DNA of 64,000 bases. Origin: Sciurus carolinensis. Lineage: Eukaryota > Chordata > Mammalia > Rodentia > Sciuridae. Location: assembly GCF_902686445.1 (NCBI RefSeq), contig NC_062214.1, forward strand, positions 92,174,738-92,238,737, written 5' to 3'. Shown one piece after another: positions 33,845 to 45,682 of the stretch (the stretch's first letter is position 1; every line of letters begins with the position of its first letter). Made by a program: the position numbers and the translations under genes. The notes beneath the pieces were generated by a model that was given only the letters and a program-made list of their open reading frames with translations, did no database searches and was not told the origin of the DNA.

Positions 33845-35035
33845 ACATGCACACAAATAATAGTGGGTTATATCCCACTATTTCTTGCCCTCTTTGTGGT
33901 AACTGTAGTTATTTTTCTGTGATGCGCATCATGCTCTGGTTTAATGCTTTGTCAATAATAAAAGTCAGTTCTTTCTCTTCTACCTTTGAGGAGAGGTTTT
34001 CTTGGTTGAGAGGATATTTTGTTTTTAATTATATTTCATATAGTCTTCAAAGAATCACCTCTACCCAGACTTGACTTCCCTGAAGTTATTTTTAAGCCAA
34101 CTAAAGCTTCAACTAAAACAGGGCATGATTAAATTGTAAGGACAGGGTGGGGCACCCCACAACACACAGAGATCTTAAAAGATGGAACTTGGATCACTGA
34201 AGATAGTTTGGTGACAGTCTACCAGCCGTGCACACTGCAAAGACCACAAATTCTAGCCTGGGACAAACTCCTACTGGTCATGGAGCCCCTGAGCTGCTGG
34301 CTCAACCCCTAGTACATCCTGTTCCCTGCAAAGGCAAAGCCTGGCAGCCACACCACCCCAGCTACCCCTATCTGGGAGTAGGCAGTATCTGCTCCCCTGT
34401 TTACCCAGCACAGAGGAAGAGTTGAATGAAGGCTTTTTAAATGTCCCCCTTTCCCTCAAAGTCAAAGTAAATCCTTTCTCAACCTTTAGTTTGTTTCACT
34501 TGGAATCATTTGTTCCACCAGGAAATGTTGCAGAAATCATGTTCTTTTTCAAATTTTACTTTGAAAAAGTCCTTTCAGGAAAAGAATGATCATCAAACAT
34601 CTTTGCCAACAGAACTAGCAGAAACACAGGTGAGGTGCCCCTTGCTAGGATAGATCCTCAGTGAAACCTCTTTCCCTGCATGGTCTTCAGACAGTATGCA
34701 CAACTCTCCTACTCTTTCCTCACTGAGATCAGTCCATCTCTATTCCGGACAGAAACATGACTATCACAGGCAACCTTGAGAGGAAATGTCCTTAGATCAC
34801 AGCCTAAGTATAATTTTGGTAGAACCAACTCTGTGATATGCTTGAAGGTTCAATTCATCTAGACTTTGGAGCTGTTGTTAATTATTCCTGAGCACTAATG
34901 GAAATCTAATATTATTTACCCCATTGACTCAGCCTCCTTACAGAACAAGAAACCAGTCCAACATGAAAAGCTTTAGGAAGGATCCATCAGACTGCGTGTC
35001 CAAACAGCTTTTGCTGCTAAGTGCTATTCAACAAA
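33845..35035. other. Unannotated unique sequence
   Basis: No gene or repeat recognised. Short frames at 34.2-34.5 kb on both strands overlap each other and lack domains. Confidence 0.45.
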
Positions 35036-35049
35036 GCTCTCTTAAGATC

Positions 35050-35345
35050 ACTTGGCATCATACTACCCTGGAGAATTGTGAAAACACAGATTCCTTATCC
35101 CACTCAGAATTGATGGTCCCAGAGTTTGGTGATAGGACTGGAGAATCTGCATTTCTAGTAAGTTCCTGTGATGCTGTTGCTGCTAATCCCATAGCCACAC
35201 TAGGAGGAGCCTGCTGAACACAACACCTTAGTCTGGTGGACAACTGACCCTGGCTTCCTCCTGGCCTAAGTGGCAAGGCCAAGCCCAGTGGTTCTCAAAC
35301 CAAATTCCTGGGAAATACTGGTGTTCCACTATTGAACTCAAGCAT
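35050..35345 (+). mobile_element. MER5-like hAT relics
   Basis: 35,050-35,200 has 'catcatactaccctggagaa', 'cacagattccttatcccac', 'ctggagaatctgcatttcta' (MER5A order). A second terminal segment starts at 35,287 with 'cagtggttctcaaaccaaat'. They may be two adjacent fragments. Confidence 0.55.
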
Positions 35346-35414
35346 GGCATCCCCTGAAACACACCCAGGTTTTCAAGTCAAATTAACCTCTGACACCAAT
35401 GACCAATTGCTTCT

Positions 35415-35728
35415 GGTATACATTTACCTTTTGGTATTAGAGGATGATAGGTTCTAGGATGCCCAGCAGATCCTGCAGATACTCAAATCCCTTATATAAA
35501 GTGGCATACTATTTGCATACAACCTACCCACATCCTCCCACAGATTTTAAATCATCCTAGATTATTATAATACCTAATACAAGGTAAATGTTGCTTAAGC
35601 TGCTGTATAGTTTAGGGAATAAAGACAAGGAAAAAAGTCTGTGTATGTTAAGAACAGATGCAATTTTTTTCAAATATTTTTGATTGTATATTGGTTGTAA
35701 GGATGTACAACCTTAGGATAAAGAAGGC
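35415..35728. mobile_element. Tigger-like (Tc1/mariner) non-autonomous transposon relic
   Basis: 'tactcaaatcccttatataa', 'agtggcatactatttgcata', 'ctacccacatcctcccacag', 'aatacctaatacaaggtaaa', 'tttagggaataaagacaagg' and 'tttttgattgtatattggtt' match a very common Tigger-derived mammalian repeat. No transposase sequence is present. Confidence 0.65.
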
Positions 35729-35756
35729 CAATTAAAGGAATTTAACTCCTCAACAA

Positions 35757-35760
<4 letters not shown>

Positions 35761-35797
<37 letters not shown>
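35761..35797. repeat. (AC)n microsatellite
   Basis: About 18 uninterrupted AC units. Likely length-polymorphic. Confidence 0.95.
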
Positions 35798-35798
<1 letters not shown>

Positions 35799-35984
35799 TA
35801 CTTTACTGAGTTTGATCAATATGACATGATTGAAAAGAAATTATAATGGTCTGGTGGACACAGCCAACATCTCATGGAAGGACACCAAAATTCAGCACTC
35901 TACCTCATGTCCAACTTTCTAAGGCCATCCCCCCAGACCACCACAGCTGATGCTCTAATCATTTAACAACCTGCCCTTGGACTG

Positions 35985-36023
35985 CGAAAAAAAAAAAAAG
36001 AAAGAAAGAAAAAAGAAAGAAAG
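35985..36023. repeat. A-run and (AAAG)n repeat
   Basis: An A13 run followed by imperfect AAAG units. No SINE body is attached that I can recognise. Confidence 0.85.
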
Positions 36024-36705
36024 CTTGTTTCCTGCCCTCACAACTCAATCTAGTGTACAGAAACAAAAGGACCATACACATTAAACCATTTTTAACCAAG
36101 ACAACATGCAATGTATTGCTAACTGTGTGAGGGGAAACACTACAGGCTTCAGATTTTCTGCACAAGCAATCTGGCATTTCATCACAAAAATGGCTTCCTG
36201 TCTCTATGTTGGAGCTCTTTCAGATTCCCTACTTAAAGAATCACTGTAAAGTTTCAACCTTCCTACACTTCAATTTTTAAAACTTAGTACGCACTTGTCC
36301 CTGTGGACCTTGGCAACAGCAAATAAATCCTGCCCTAACTTTGAACACAAACATTCTGCCACTTGTGGGGCAGAGGTCTTCCTATCCTGTGTCCCTTTGG
36401 TCACTCTATCTGGAGATTGAAGCCAAGAGAAACATGCATCCTGGTATAGCATACCAAACAGTATGGATATTTACTGTCTTGTGATTTTTCTTTCTGACCT
36501 TTGTGCATGCACACATAGGTGGAATAGCAATTGAAACCCAAGATTAAAATATTCTATTTCATTTTTTAGAAAACTTACTGTGTTAGCTTTAAAGCAGGGT
36601 AGGGTCAGCACATCTGGATCCAATCATTGTAATTTCACATTCTTAGGATCTTCCATCCCAGACGGAAGGGAGCGGAGCACAAGGGGCAGCAAAAGGGACT
36701 AATTA
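36024..36705. other. Unannotated unique sequence
   Basis: No gene or repeat recognised. Confidence 0.4.
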
Positions 36706-36709
36706 AGAT

Positions 36710-36805
36710 CCCTGGATTAGGATCAGGCATTGCCCCTAACCCAAAGTGTAACCTTGGGTAGAACCTCATCCTTGCTAGGGCTCAGTTTTCTAAACAGTCT
36801 TCTAG
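36710..36805 (-). mobile_element. MIR fragment
   Basis: 'gtgtaaccttgggtagaacc' and 'gggctcagttttctaaacag' match the reverse MIR core region. Confidence 0.5.
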
Positions 36806-37760
36806 GCCAGGACACCAGTCGTAACTAGTAACATGATTCACGTGCTGATGAATTTGTAATGACCTTCCCTTTTCCGCTTGATTTTATCTGCAAACACTTC
36901 AGTTCTCCTTGACATTCATTTCTCTGGCGCATCCTGGCCTCTTTTCTCTTCCTCCCTGTCCACTCTCCCAAGCCTGGCAGTCTCTCCATTTCCCTCATTC
37001 AGCTTTGGGGCAGGGGCTAGGATGAGAAAAAGCCCCCAGGAGAGTTTCCCAAATTGGCACTGAGCTCTCTCCAATGAATGTCTAGCACAGCAGGCCTTTG
37101 GTTCCTCAAATAAGCTTCTAATTGTCTTTTCGGAAATGTGCACGGACGCTTATTTCAAGCCATTTGGCAAGTGCCTCACAGGGTAATTTCTCTGACATTG
37201 TGCTTGGAGAGAGAGGATTTAAGAGTCTGGAGGAGCATTAGAAAAACTGTACTCCATCTGATCCTGTCTTGGATGGAAATAAAACAACATTTTCAGGGAC
37301 CCACCACTGGTATGATGCAAACCCCCACAGGTCTCCATGTACTCAAAATCGCTGACTTTTATATTTGGATCTGTCTTTTCTCAGGGACAATGAGAAGGCA
37401 TCCTGGAAGTTAATGGATGGCAAGAATTATGACACACGTGGGTGGTCCCAGCCATGCAGGACAACATACTGGTGTCCCTGGGCATCATTTTTCTAGGAGT
37501 AGCATTAACAGGAGGACAGTGCAGGCCTTGTGATCACAACTGGAGATGGATCCTGAGTCAGTGAGAACCACAGGGTCAGGAGTTGGCCAACTACTCAAGT
37601 TGGACTCAAAAACCTGAGTTCAAATCTTTGCCCTACCATCCCTTCCAGTTCTCCAGAAGAGGTTATCCAACCTTGTTACCAGCAGCCCCCAATTTTGAAA
37701 TGTTGACAGATGTTCCTGTCCTCCAGGCAAGCCCTTCCTCTAATTTATTATGCACACAAG
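36806..37760. other. Unannotated unique sequence
   Basis: No gene recognised. The 91-codon frame at 37,138-37,413 has no domain or clear splice context. Confidence 0.4.
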
Positions 37761-37764
37761 CTCA

Positions 37765-38050
37765 CCGTAAGTTCCGATTAAATAGCAGATTCTGAGTCAG
37801 TAGTCTGGGTGGAACCCAAGATTCTGGATTTCCAAGTTCCCAAAGGATGCTGATGCTGCCAACCCAGGGACCGACTTTAAATAGCAAGGGCAAAGAGATT
37901 TATACTCTAATCTTCTGTTTCCCAAATATCCCTGACTAGAATCACATGAGATAACTGTTAAATACACCAGGGTAGGTCTGGTGAGCTATGTAAACTTAAT
38001 AAGTATTCAGGTGAGTCTTATAAGCAGCAAACTTTAAGAAACACTCAACT
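37765..38050 (+). mobile_element. Two MER5-like hAT relics
   Basis: 37,765-37,880 carries a MER5-like right half ('gattctgagtcagtagtctg', 'aaaggatgctgatgctgcc'). 37,918-38,050 carries another copy ('gactagaatcacatgagata', 'ttcaggtgagtcttataag', 'actttaagaaacactc'). Confidence 0.5.
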
Positions 38051-38810
38051 AGTCCATCTGCATCCCTCATTTAAAGTGCCCACAAATATGCAGGTGCTCT
38101 CACCTCCTTTCCATTGTTCTCTACAGTTAACTTAAAATCTAATACTCTAACTGCTGCCTCTGGGGCACTATAGAGCACATGAAGAAAGGTGAATGATCTC
38201 CCAAACTTGTCCTAGTCCTGGCAGCCTTGAAAATGAAAATCATATGAAACTCCTGTCCTGAGGTAGTCTACAAGTGACAAAGCAGCACAGGGATGAAAAA
38301 CATACACAGCCATTTACTTACCTGAAGAAGTTACGGCTAATTACCATAGGCCCAAAAACATGCACAGTCTGCCTTGCAGTCACCATCTATTGAATCATAT
38401 AATTCAGTTGAATTATATGAATTATATGAATTAATTGAATCAGATAATATACCCATTTTACTGATGATAATACTACAGCTTACAGAAGGTGGGTGACCTG
38501 TCAGGATCACACTATAACTGTGTGGAAGACTTCCACATCAGCCTGTAACACTGATCCCTCTTCCGGATTGTTTTTAAAAATCTCTACCCATGCATACCCT
38601 TCCAGACTATGCAACTCATAACAGAAGAGCTCAGGTCTGCTTTGTTTCATTTGGAAGACACACAGAAAAAGATCTGAGTGACTCCAAAGCCAGGGTTCCT
38701 CCATAAGAACAGACTGCCTCCAAACCCATCACAAGCATACAGGTGCACCATAGCTTGAATGACTCCAGACTTACAAAAATATAAATTCACAAGGCACTGA
38801 CTTGGGAGTT
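38051..38810. other. Unique sequence with a 9-bp tandem repeat
   Basis: No gene recognised. At about 38,409-38,445 imperfect 9-bp units of the type 'gaattatat' repeat four times. Confidence 0.45.
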
Positions 38811-38811
38811 G

Positions 38812-38935
38812 GAAGACCTGAAGGACTCTTCTCCCACCTCTACCATCCTACTAACACATCTGGAAAAGCCACGTGGTCTCTCTGCACCTCAGTTTGTTTG
38901 TTGATAGTATGTATAATTAATCCTCCACACCTTTG
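38812..38935 (-). mobile_element. MIR fragment
   Basis: 'tgacttgggagttggaagac', 'aagccacgtggtctctctgc' and 'acctcagtttgtttgttg' match the reverse MIR layout. Confidence 0.55.
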
Positions 38936-39184
38936 TGAACTTCCACCTGTACCAGAGGTGGGACTAAGAAGAAAATGATAACGAGTAATGGATGCGAAGC
39001 CAAGTCCCTCCCTCAGCAATCCTGCACCAATGCCACTCCTTTCCTCCCACTGAGCACTAACAGAGAATGCATACAGAATGGTTTTGAAACAAGTACGAAA
39101 CGGCAGATCGTGGGGGACGCTGGCTTCACAAAAGGAATCTTCATTTCTTAAACCAATTCACAAAAAGTGTGGCTAAATTGACAC

Positions 39185-39330
39185 ATCCCCTGATACATTT
39201 TTAATGTCGAGTTTACTTAAGTGTAATTAAATATATAATAAAATTCATCCTTTTTTCGGTATACAGTTCTATCAATTGTAACCAACAATGCAGATCTACT
39301 GCAGTTTTATCTCTAATTTTTTAAGAATAT
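39185..39330. mobile_element. Possible L1M fragment
   Basis: 'ataataaaattcatccttt', 'cggtatacagttctatcaa' and 'ttgtaaccaacaatgcagat' resemble a diverged old L1 end. Weak. Confidence 0.4.
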
Positions 39331-40020
39331 ATTATATAAAGTGACATGACATATATGACCCAATGACACAAAATTACTTTTGGCTCCCCTTTCTAAAAGT
39401 ACAGGTCTACATTCTGCCAGAAGGAAGAATACAGAACTGAAAATCTTGTCTCCAGAGGAGAGAGGGGATCAATTTACAGAAACATCTGCAAGGAATGAGC
39501 ACAGAATACCAAGATCTATTGTCCCAGTCAACGCAATTGAATCTCCATTACTAATAGAAGAAAGTCCCTCCTCCCCACCATCTCTCTCCCATATGTAAGC
39601 ATTTACTAGTTTTTTTAATATGCATGCAGAGCCCAAGAATACAACATATTTCTATTAAAAGTCATTCTTAACCACCACAAAAGCCTCCTTGAATTAACTC
39701 CAAAAATCTTTAATATATTTCACATACTATCAGTACTCCAAAGGAATTTACCTGGTTAAAGAACATAAATTTTTAAGACTTACCTTAAAATGAATTGCAT
39801 GAGCTTACTTAAAAATGGGAGTGGAATGATTATTGTGAGAGAAATTGAGCAATCTATTAAAAGTACTGCAGAATGAAGTCTTGGTAGTTTCAGACTAGAT
39901 AACAGCATTACAAGTCAGAAAATGGGAACAAAAACCACTACAAACCATCTAACAATGTTTATACCACTACTGTGTAACTAGTTTCTGGTAAAAAGCAGAA
40001 GTGATTTCCGAGCTGTAGTT
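39331..40020. other. Unannotated AT-rich unique sequence
   Basis: No gene or repeat recognised. Confidence 0.4.
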
Positions 40021-40024
40021 CAAG

Positions 40025-40185
40025 GGCACTCATACTTCAGTAGACCTAAGAATCTTCTGATTATGAAAACTACAAATTCTTGGGCCCCACACAAACATAC
40101 CAAATTAAAATCTCTATAGTGATGATCTTTAATCCCAGGTAATTCCAACAGTGGGATCCAAGAATTGTACCCCAAGAAATGTACC
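40025..40185 (+). mobile_element. MER5-like relic
   Basis: 'gacctaagaatcttctgatt', 'caaattcttgggccccacac' resemble MER5. Diverged. Confidence 0.35.
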
Positions 40186-40479
40186 TCTAAGAGACAATGA
40201 ATTTTATTATATAAACACTCAAATAAATTTATGATAGTGAAATAACTTGGACATTGGTCCAAGAATGGGTTATAATCTAAAGGCTAATGACCAAGGCTTA
40301 CAATGGTTTTCATTCTTCAGAGAGACTGTAATTGTAATATCAACAGATAACTTACAGAGTTAACAATATTTTCACCAATATTAGGTTGCCTGCTCTAATC
40401 TCTGGACCATCAGCTCAGAAGTTTTGGGTCCCACCTTAGACTTGCTAAAAGAAAACCTAGAGTTGAGTCTAAGCATCCA

Positions 40480-41060
40480 AGTTTTTAAAAAATTTCCCCC
40501 ATGTAACTTAACTATTTGACACTGTGCACGCTTCAGTACATTTTAGTTAATATGAGTATATTTTATAACAAATACATAATCATCATAATCCTTTTCTTGC
40601 CTTGTTCTTTTGCTGATTTTATTTTTGCCTTGATAAAACACAGTGTTTGTGACTGCACCCTCTCAATTTATCTCCCGCTCCCCACCCCACTGTGATACAA
40701 GGTGCATCTGTAGCACACAGAAAGTTCAAACCAGATTGATTTTTCCATTTGCTGAATTTCCATTAGCACAGCTGGGGCAGCCAAAGAGCTCAGACCCTTT
40801 CTATCAGTATAGTGGCAGGGGTTCTGTACAAGATGCTGATCCCTGTGGGTCCAAGGTATGTAATGTTCCCCTGATTTCAGTGAGCACCTCCCCATGATGG
40901 CTCCTTGGGCCACTTGGGCATGCCAGCTGACAAAACTCAAATAATAATTTGTGGGGCATAATGGCGGCTTTTCCCTCTGCAATACTGTGTTCATGGTGGA
41001 GTGCATTATGACTTACATTTTTGAATGTATCAAAACCTTCAGGGAAAACAATAAAAATAC
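40480..41060. other. Unannotated unique sequence
   Basis: No gene recognised. The 112-codon reverse frame at 40,668-41,006 overlaps a plus-strand frame of similar length and has no domain pattern. Confidence 0.4.
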
Positions 41061-41099
41061 CAATTCCTAGGTTGAAACCTCAGCTTCTGATTCAGAAAA

Positions 41100-41520
41100 A
41101 TTCCACACAACCTCCCTGCATGATCCCCGTTCTACCCCTCCAAAAAGTGCTATGTCAAATTCTTACCATCTTTTGTCTCAGAATGTGACCTTACTTAGAG
41201 ATAGGGTCTTCTCAGAGATCATCAGGTTGAAAGGAGGCATTAGGATGGTTCCTAATGCAGTATGACTGGTGCCTTATAAAAGGGGAAGTCTGACCACAGA
41301 TACAGACACAACATAATAGAGGGAAGGCAGTGTGAAGACAGACTAGGACAGAGTCATTCACAAGCCCGGAGCAGCTTCCCCTTCACAGTCCTCAGAAGGA
41401 ATGAGCCCTTGGTCTTGGACTTCTAGCTTCCAGAACTGAGACAATAAATTTCTGTGGGTTTTTTTTTTTTAAGCCACCCAGTTTGTGACATTTTGTTTCC
41501 TCAGTCCTAACAAACTAACA
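41100..41520 (+). mobile_element. MLT1-like ERVL-MaLR LTR
   Basis: 'gctatgtcaaattcttacca', 'tcagaatgtgaccttactta', 'gagatagggtcttctcagag', 'ctggtgccttataaaaggg', 'cttggacttctagcttccag', 'aactgagacaataaatttct' and 'aagccacccagtttgtgaca' follow MLT1 to its end. It keeps an 'aataaa' signal near 41,441. No internal viral genes are attached. Confidence 0.75.
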
Positions 41521-42295
41521 GCTTCCATTTCAAGAGAAAAGTGCTCTTCTGTCCTTCTGGGGAGGGCCATCTGGCCATCTGATGCTTCTCAGATTCCCCA
41601 GAGCATGTTCTAGTGTCTCTGCCAGGCACATTCATAAAGTTCCATATAAACACCTTATGGGGTTCATCAGAGGGCCAGTTCCAGGGTAGGGGCTGAGGCA
41701 TCTGCAGGCTCCACTGTGCAGTCTCCAGCCAGTAGCAGCTGTTCCAAGATGGGAGCACCCCATTATTACTAGGTTCATCAGCTAATGATTTGCCATGCCT
41801 TACAACTATCAAATCACCCCTGTCCAGCTAGCTCATACCCCTTTTTCCTTCTGTGAGAGCAGCACTCTTGGTTAACCTCTGGCTGGCAACCAGCTTCTCT
41901 GGTTAAATCTGAGATCATCTGAAGCCAGCCTCAGCACTCACCTAGGAATCTCAATCAGAAAAGACCTCAAGAGGTTATCTTCTCAAACTGAATGCAGCAG
42001 TTTTCTCATGTGAACAGGACAAAACACATGGGGAAAATATCAGAAAACTAAATTTTCCCAAGGAAAAAGTTCTTTCTATATACATTAAAAATGGAAACTT
42101 ACCAGGTTTGGTAACCAGGCGGGGTACAGCCCAGAGCAAGCTGTGACCTGGTAGAAATGACTGCCCTGCATCTGAAATAAGCTAGGTCTGTCCATTGTGG
42201 GAGGCCAGCAGGCATTTGCCCTGCAGGGGCCTGTCTCCAGTTCCCTGGCTGCCTTTAGGTCTTCCATAAAGGGCAACCTCTCCTAGGAGCCTCCC
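41521..42295. other. Unannotated unique sequence
   Basis: No gene recognised. Frames at 41,507-41,812 and 42,085-42,276 (reverse) have no domain pattern. Confidence 0.4.
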
Positions 42296-42309
42296 TAGGA
42301 GCTTCCTAC

Positions 42310-42395
42310 CTTGAGGATTCAGTTTAGTGAAGCAGGTTTAAGAACCAGCATTTTTAACAGGCTTCCCTGGCATGTCCCAGAGTTCAACAGCACAT
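42310..42395 (+). mobile_element. MER5-like fragment
   Basis: 'cagtttagtgaagcaggttt', 'agaaccagcatttttaacag' resemble the MER5 middle. Confidence 0.4.
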
Positions 42396-42439
42396 CCCCA
42401 AAAAGGAGAAAGGACCTGGTAGAGGTCAGAGAAGTGGTA

Positions 42440-42515
42440 TACCAGCGACAGCTTTGCCAAGCATTACAACCTTCTGAGCCTTAGTTCTTCCCTTGTAAAA
42501 TGGAGAAGCTACCCT
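42440..42515 (-). mobile_element. MIR fragment
   Basis: 'tgagccttagttcttccctt' and 'gtaaaatggagaagc' match the reverse MIR core. An A22 run follows at 42,537-42,558. Confidence 0.55.
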
Positions 42516-42536
42516 AGAACCATTCAGGATTCCCTT

Positions 42537-42558
42537 AAAAAAAAAAAAAAAAAAAAAA
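42537..42558. repeat. Poly-A run
   Basis: 22 consecutive A residues, then 'gacaataataataa'. No retrocopy body is recognised upstream. Confidence 0.9.
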
Positions 42559-42559
42559 G

Positions 42560-43500
42560 ACAATAATAATAAACAACTACACTTGAATCACACTAAGATA
42601 TTCCACAAAGGCATGTGCCTTTTCTTCTTTTCTTTCTTCAACTGCTTTATGGCTGGGCCTCTGCAGGCTGCCTTGGGCTGACATCTTACCCATGGAATGA
42701 GCTCCTGTGGCCCAGTGGGGGAGGGCCCAAGAGTGATAAGCGATAAGCATTGAGCCCAGAAGAGAGCCCCTCAAGGAGAAAATTAAGCCTCTTAAAGTGC
42801 CCGCCATGTAATCTCTCAAACCCAGGCATAATCCACACTCTCCTTCAAAGATCTTTCATGCATGACCTCAGGCCACACTTAGAAATAGCTTCACTCACAT
42901 CAAATAGGTCCTATACACAGGTGCCAAGTCATTAAATGGGCCATCTTGAGGCAATGCAAATAGAGAAGAGAGAAGTTTTCATTTAAACACACCAAGCTCT
43001 GGGGCTCTCTAACTTGGGTGCTTGAAAGAGAAGTAGTGGGAGGAACCACTGAACAGCCCCACCCATCCATAAGCCAGAATGCTCATGAGGAGACATCTCT
43101 CCATGTGGTCAAGTGGACCCTGGGGATGAGTGATTCACAAGAACATTAAGGTCAACGACAAACACTTCAGACAAGTCCATTTATCTTCTTCAACCAGCAG
43201 CAAAAGTTACCAAGTAGACTGCTTAAGTGCCCCTCTTCAGTGATAAAAATGAGAGAGGCAACCATTTGTCTCCGTCTAGCTGTCCTCTGCAGGTGCCTCC
43301 TATCACTCAACAAGTATTTAACAAGGATGTGCTTCATTCATTCAATACTTGAGCCCCTAATTCTCAGCACACGGTCTAAAAATATTGTATCCTGAGATCC
43401 TGCTTTTCCACCTCCACATTAGGCTCTTCTCAGCTCAAGTCTGGGAGAGATGTATGACTTCTCATCCAAGGCTAACTTCTGTAACCAGTAACATTCTTTC
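42560..43500. other. Unannotated unique sequence
   Basis: No gene or repeat recognised. Confidence 0.4.
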
Positions 43501-43529
43501 ACCATTTATTCATTAATTTTTTGTTGTTG

Positions 43530-43905
43530 TTGTCGTTGAATACTATGTGCCAGCTATTGTTCTTGGCACTTGGGGATCCAGTGGCAGAGGTGATTTCTGT
43601 TCTGAGCTCATATCCTAAGAGCCATGAGATGGACAATCAATGAGTCATGTGTAGTATCAGGGAATGACAAATGAAAAGAGAGCAAGAAGAAGATTGAGAG
43701 TGGGGCCAGGGAATGCCAGCATGACCTTTCAAGAGATAAAACTTGAACAGATTCCTAAATGAAGTGGCGTGTGAGAGTTCACCTCCAAATTTCAGAAGAC
43801 AGAAAGACAAGGTCTGATAAGAAACTGAAAATTAAGCAGCCAGGGGTAAGAGGAGAACCAGGCAACGGTTGTGACATGAAAGACAGGTGAAGAAAGTGTT
43901 CCAAA
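43530..43905 (+). mobile_element. L2/MIR-like ancient repeat
   Basis: 'actatgtgccagctattgtt', 'ggcacttggggatccagtgg', 'ctcatatcctaagagccatg', 'ttgaacagattcctaaatga' follow a widespread mammalian repeat usually grouped with L2. The 3' half is too diverged to delimit. Confidence 0.45.
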
Positions 43906-45070
43906 GAGTGGGCAATCAGTAGCTAAATGCTGTGGAGAAACTGCAGAAGATAACTAAGAGCAGGTCCCTGAAGAAATGTGGTTTCAGGAGTGAAGTAAAC
44001 CAGATTAGAATAGGTTCAAAAAGAACCAAGGAAGAGGAAATAGTGTCAGGAAATATGAACAGTCTTTAAAAAATATTTGCTATTCAGGGAGAGCAGAGAA
44101 ATGCCAGAGGACTAGGACAGAGGGTCAAGGGAGTTTTGCTGCTGCTATTTTTTTTTTCCCTAAGATGAAGATGCTTCAATGTTTCTGGGGGCATTACCCA
44201 CCAAAGAGGGACACTGAAGGTGAAGAAGGGAAAAGAGATGCCCATGTGTGTGAAAGCTGAGGGAAGACAGGCTCCTGTGCACATGAGGTGTAGGTACTAG
44301 TAAGTTAGTAGATTTAGTAAGGGAGGATGATGAAACCAGTTCCTAATTACATCTTTTCTCTGAAATAAGCTAAATAATGACCTGGGTACTCAGTTAATTG
44401 AGAGGGATGTGAGGCTAGAAGTTTTGTGGATCTGGCAGGATCAAGAGTCCCCTTGAGGTTTATGGTCTTGAATCAAAAGTGAGAGGATGCAGGTGGCTGT
44501 GTATTTCCTACAGTCAGATTCCTCAGCCTGGGACTGGAGTGGCTGGGCAGGGGTGGGTGGCAAACAATGGGTTTAACCAAAGGTAGAGTTTTCTCAGGGA
44601 AGTGGGGTGACAGGAGAGAGGGTTCTGGGAGTTAAGGAGGCATACAGGAACCTGAGCTGGGAACCAAAGAACATGGACAAGAAAGGGATGAAAGAAAATG
44701 AAGAGGAAGGGCCACCAGGTCAGAGGCCCTTATTAGGGTGAGGGCTAGGTGGAATTAAGTTCTGGAGGAAATAAAAGAAAAGAAAAACAGTGACAATTCC
44801 ACTGGGATGCTTGTCAAAATTTTGATGGGGATGTAGTCATAGGTAATAAGGTCTACAACCACGTTTTGCAAATGATTAGGCTGCAAATGTAGTGGATAGT
44901 GAACCATGACTTAATGAAACTGAATAAAAAGTGAGAATATATTATACCTGATCATGGCAAATTCTATTGTATAAAACTTTTCATTCTATTGGTTCATCAT
45001 ATAAGATGTATTTGTCTTGTGACTTGAGATAAGGAAAAACTTCAAAGACACAGGGGTGCACTTTCTCTTG
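43906..45070. other. Unannotated, purine-rich plus strand
   Basis: No gene recognised. 43.9-44.8 kb is markedly purine-rich on the plus strand. Confidence 0.4.
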
Positions 45071-45074
45071 ACAT

Positions 45075-45235
45075 TTTGGACCACATAATTCTTTGAGTGC
45101 TCTCCTGTGCATTGCAGGATGTTAAGTGGCACCCTTGGCCTCTATAAATGCCAGTATCTCCTCTTCTTTCCCCCAAGTCATGAGTCACTTCCCTGCATCC
45201 TCTAGTGGCAAAATCACCAAGAACCAGAGGTCTAG
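45075..45235 (-). mobile_element. hAT-type non-autonomous transposon relic, reverse
   Basis: 'tgtgcattgcaggatgttaa', 'gtggcacccttggcctctat', 'atgccagtatctcctc' are the reverse of the family at 27.2 kb. Confidence 0.55.
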
Positions 45236-45424
45236 AGATAACTACACAAAGAATGGAGGAGGCAGGGTAAAGGCAACTGAAAAAGTGTAAAGGAAAAGAG
45301 ATTGCAAGGAGAATGGAAGCTCTATACAGATGTTCATGCCATTTAAATTATTGATGGGAGGTAGAATTGTAGACCAAATGCTAACATCTTCAAAGAATGA
45401 GGCCAGGTGACCCAGAGAACCATC

Positions 45425-45560
45425 AATGAGTAGTCTCCCATCCTGGCTGCACCTTAGAACCATGTGGAGAACTGACCTATCCATGTCCAGACTCATCCCA
45501 AACCAACTACAGGTGATTCCAACATGCAGCCAAGTCAGAAACCCCTCAGAAGAACCACAC
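45425..45560 (+). mobile_element. MER5-like relic
   Basis: 'ctgcaccttagaaccatgtg', 'caactacaggtgattccaac', 'atgcagccaagtcagaaacc' match MER5A. Confidence 0.5.
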
Positions 45561-45653
45561 TACAGACCCCACTTATACATGACCCTCTTCATGAAAATTT
45601 CCCTCCTAGTCGCCTTCTTCTCCTGAACCTCATTATCATTATTATCAAAATTG

Positions 45654-45682
45654 CTGAGAAGCAATTTTGTTTTGCTTCTCAG
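45654..45682. repeat. Perfect inverted repeat (hairpin)
   Basis: 'ctgagaagcaa' (45,654-45,664) and 'ttgcttctcag' (45,672-45,682) form an 11-bp perfect stem with a 7-base loop. No known RNA gene is recognised around it. Confidence 0.7.

Noticed and set aside
35761..35797. Microsatellites as CRISPR-like arrays
   Set aside because: Simple dinucleotide repeats without spacers, in a vertebrate genome.
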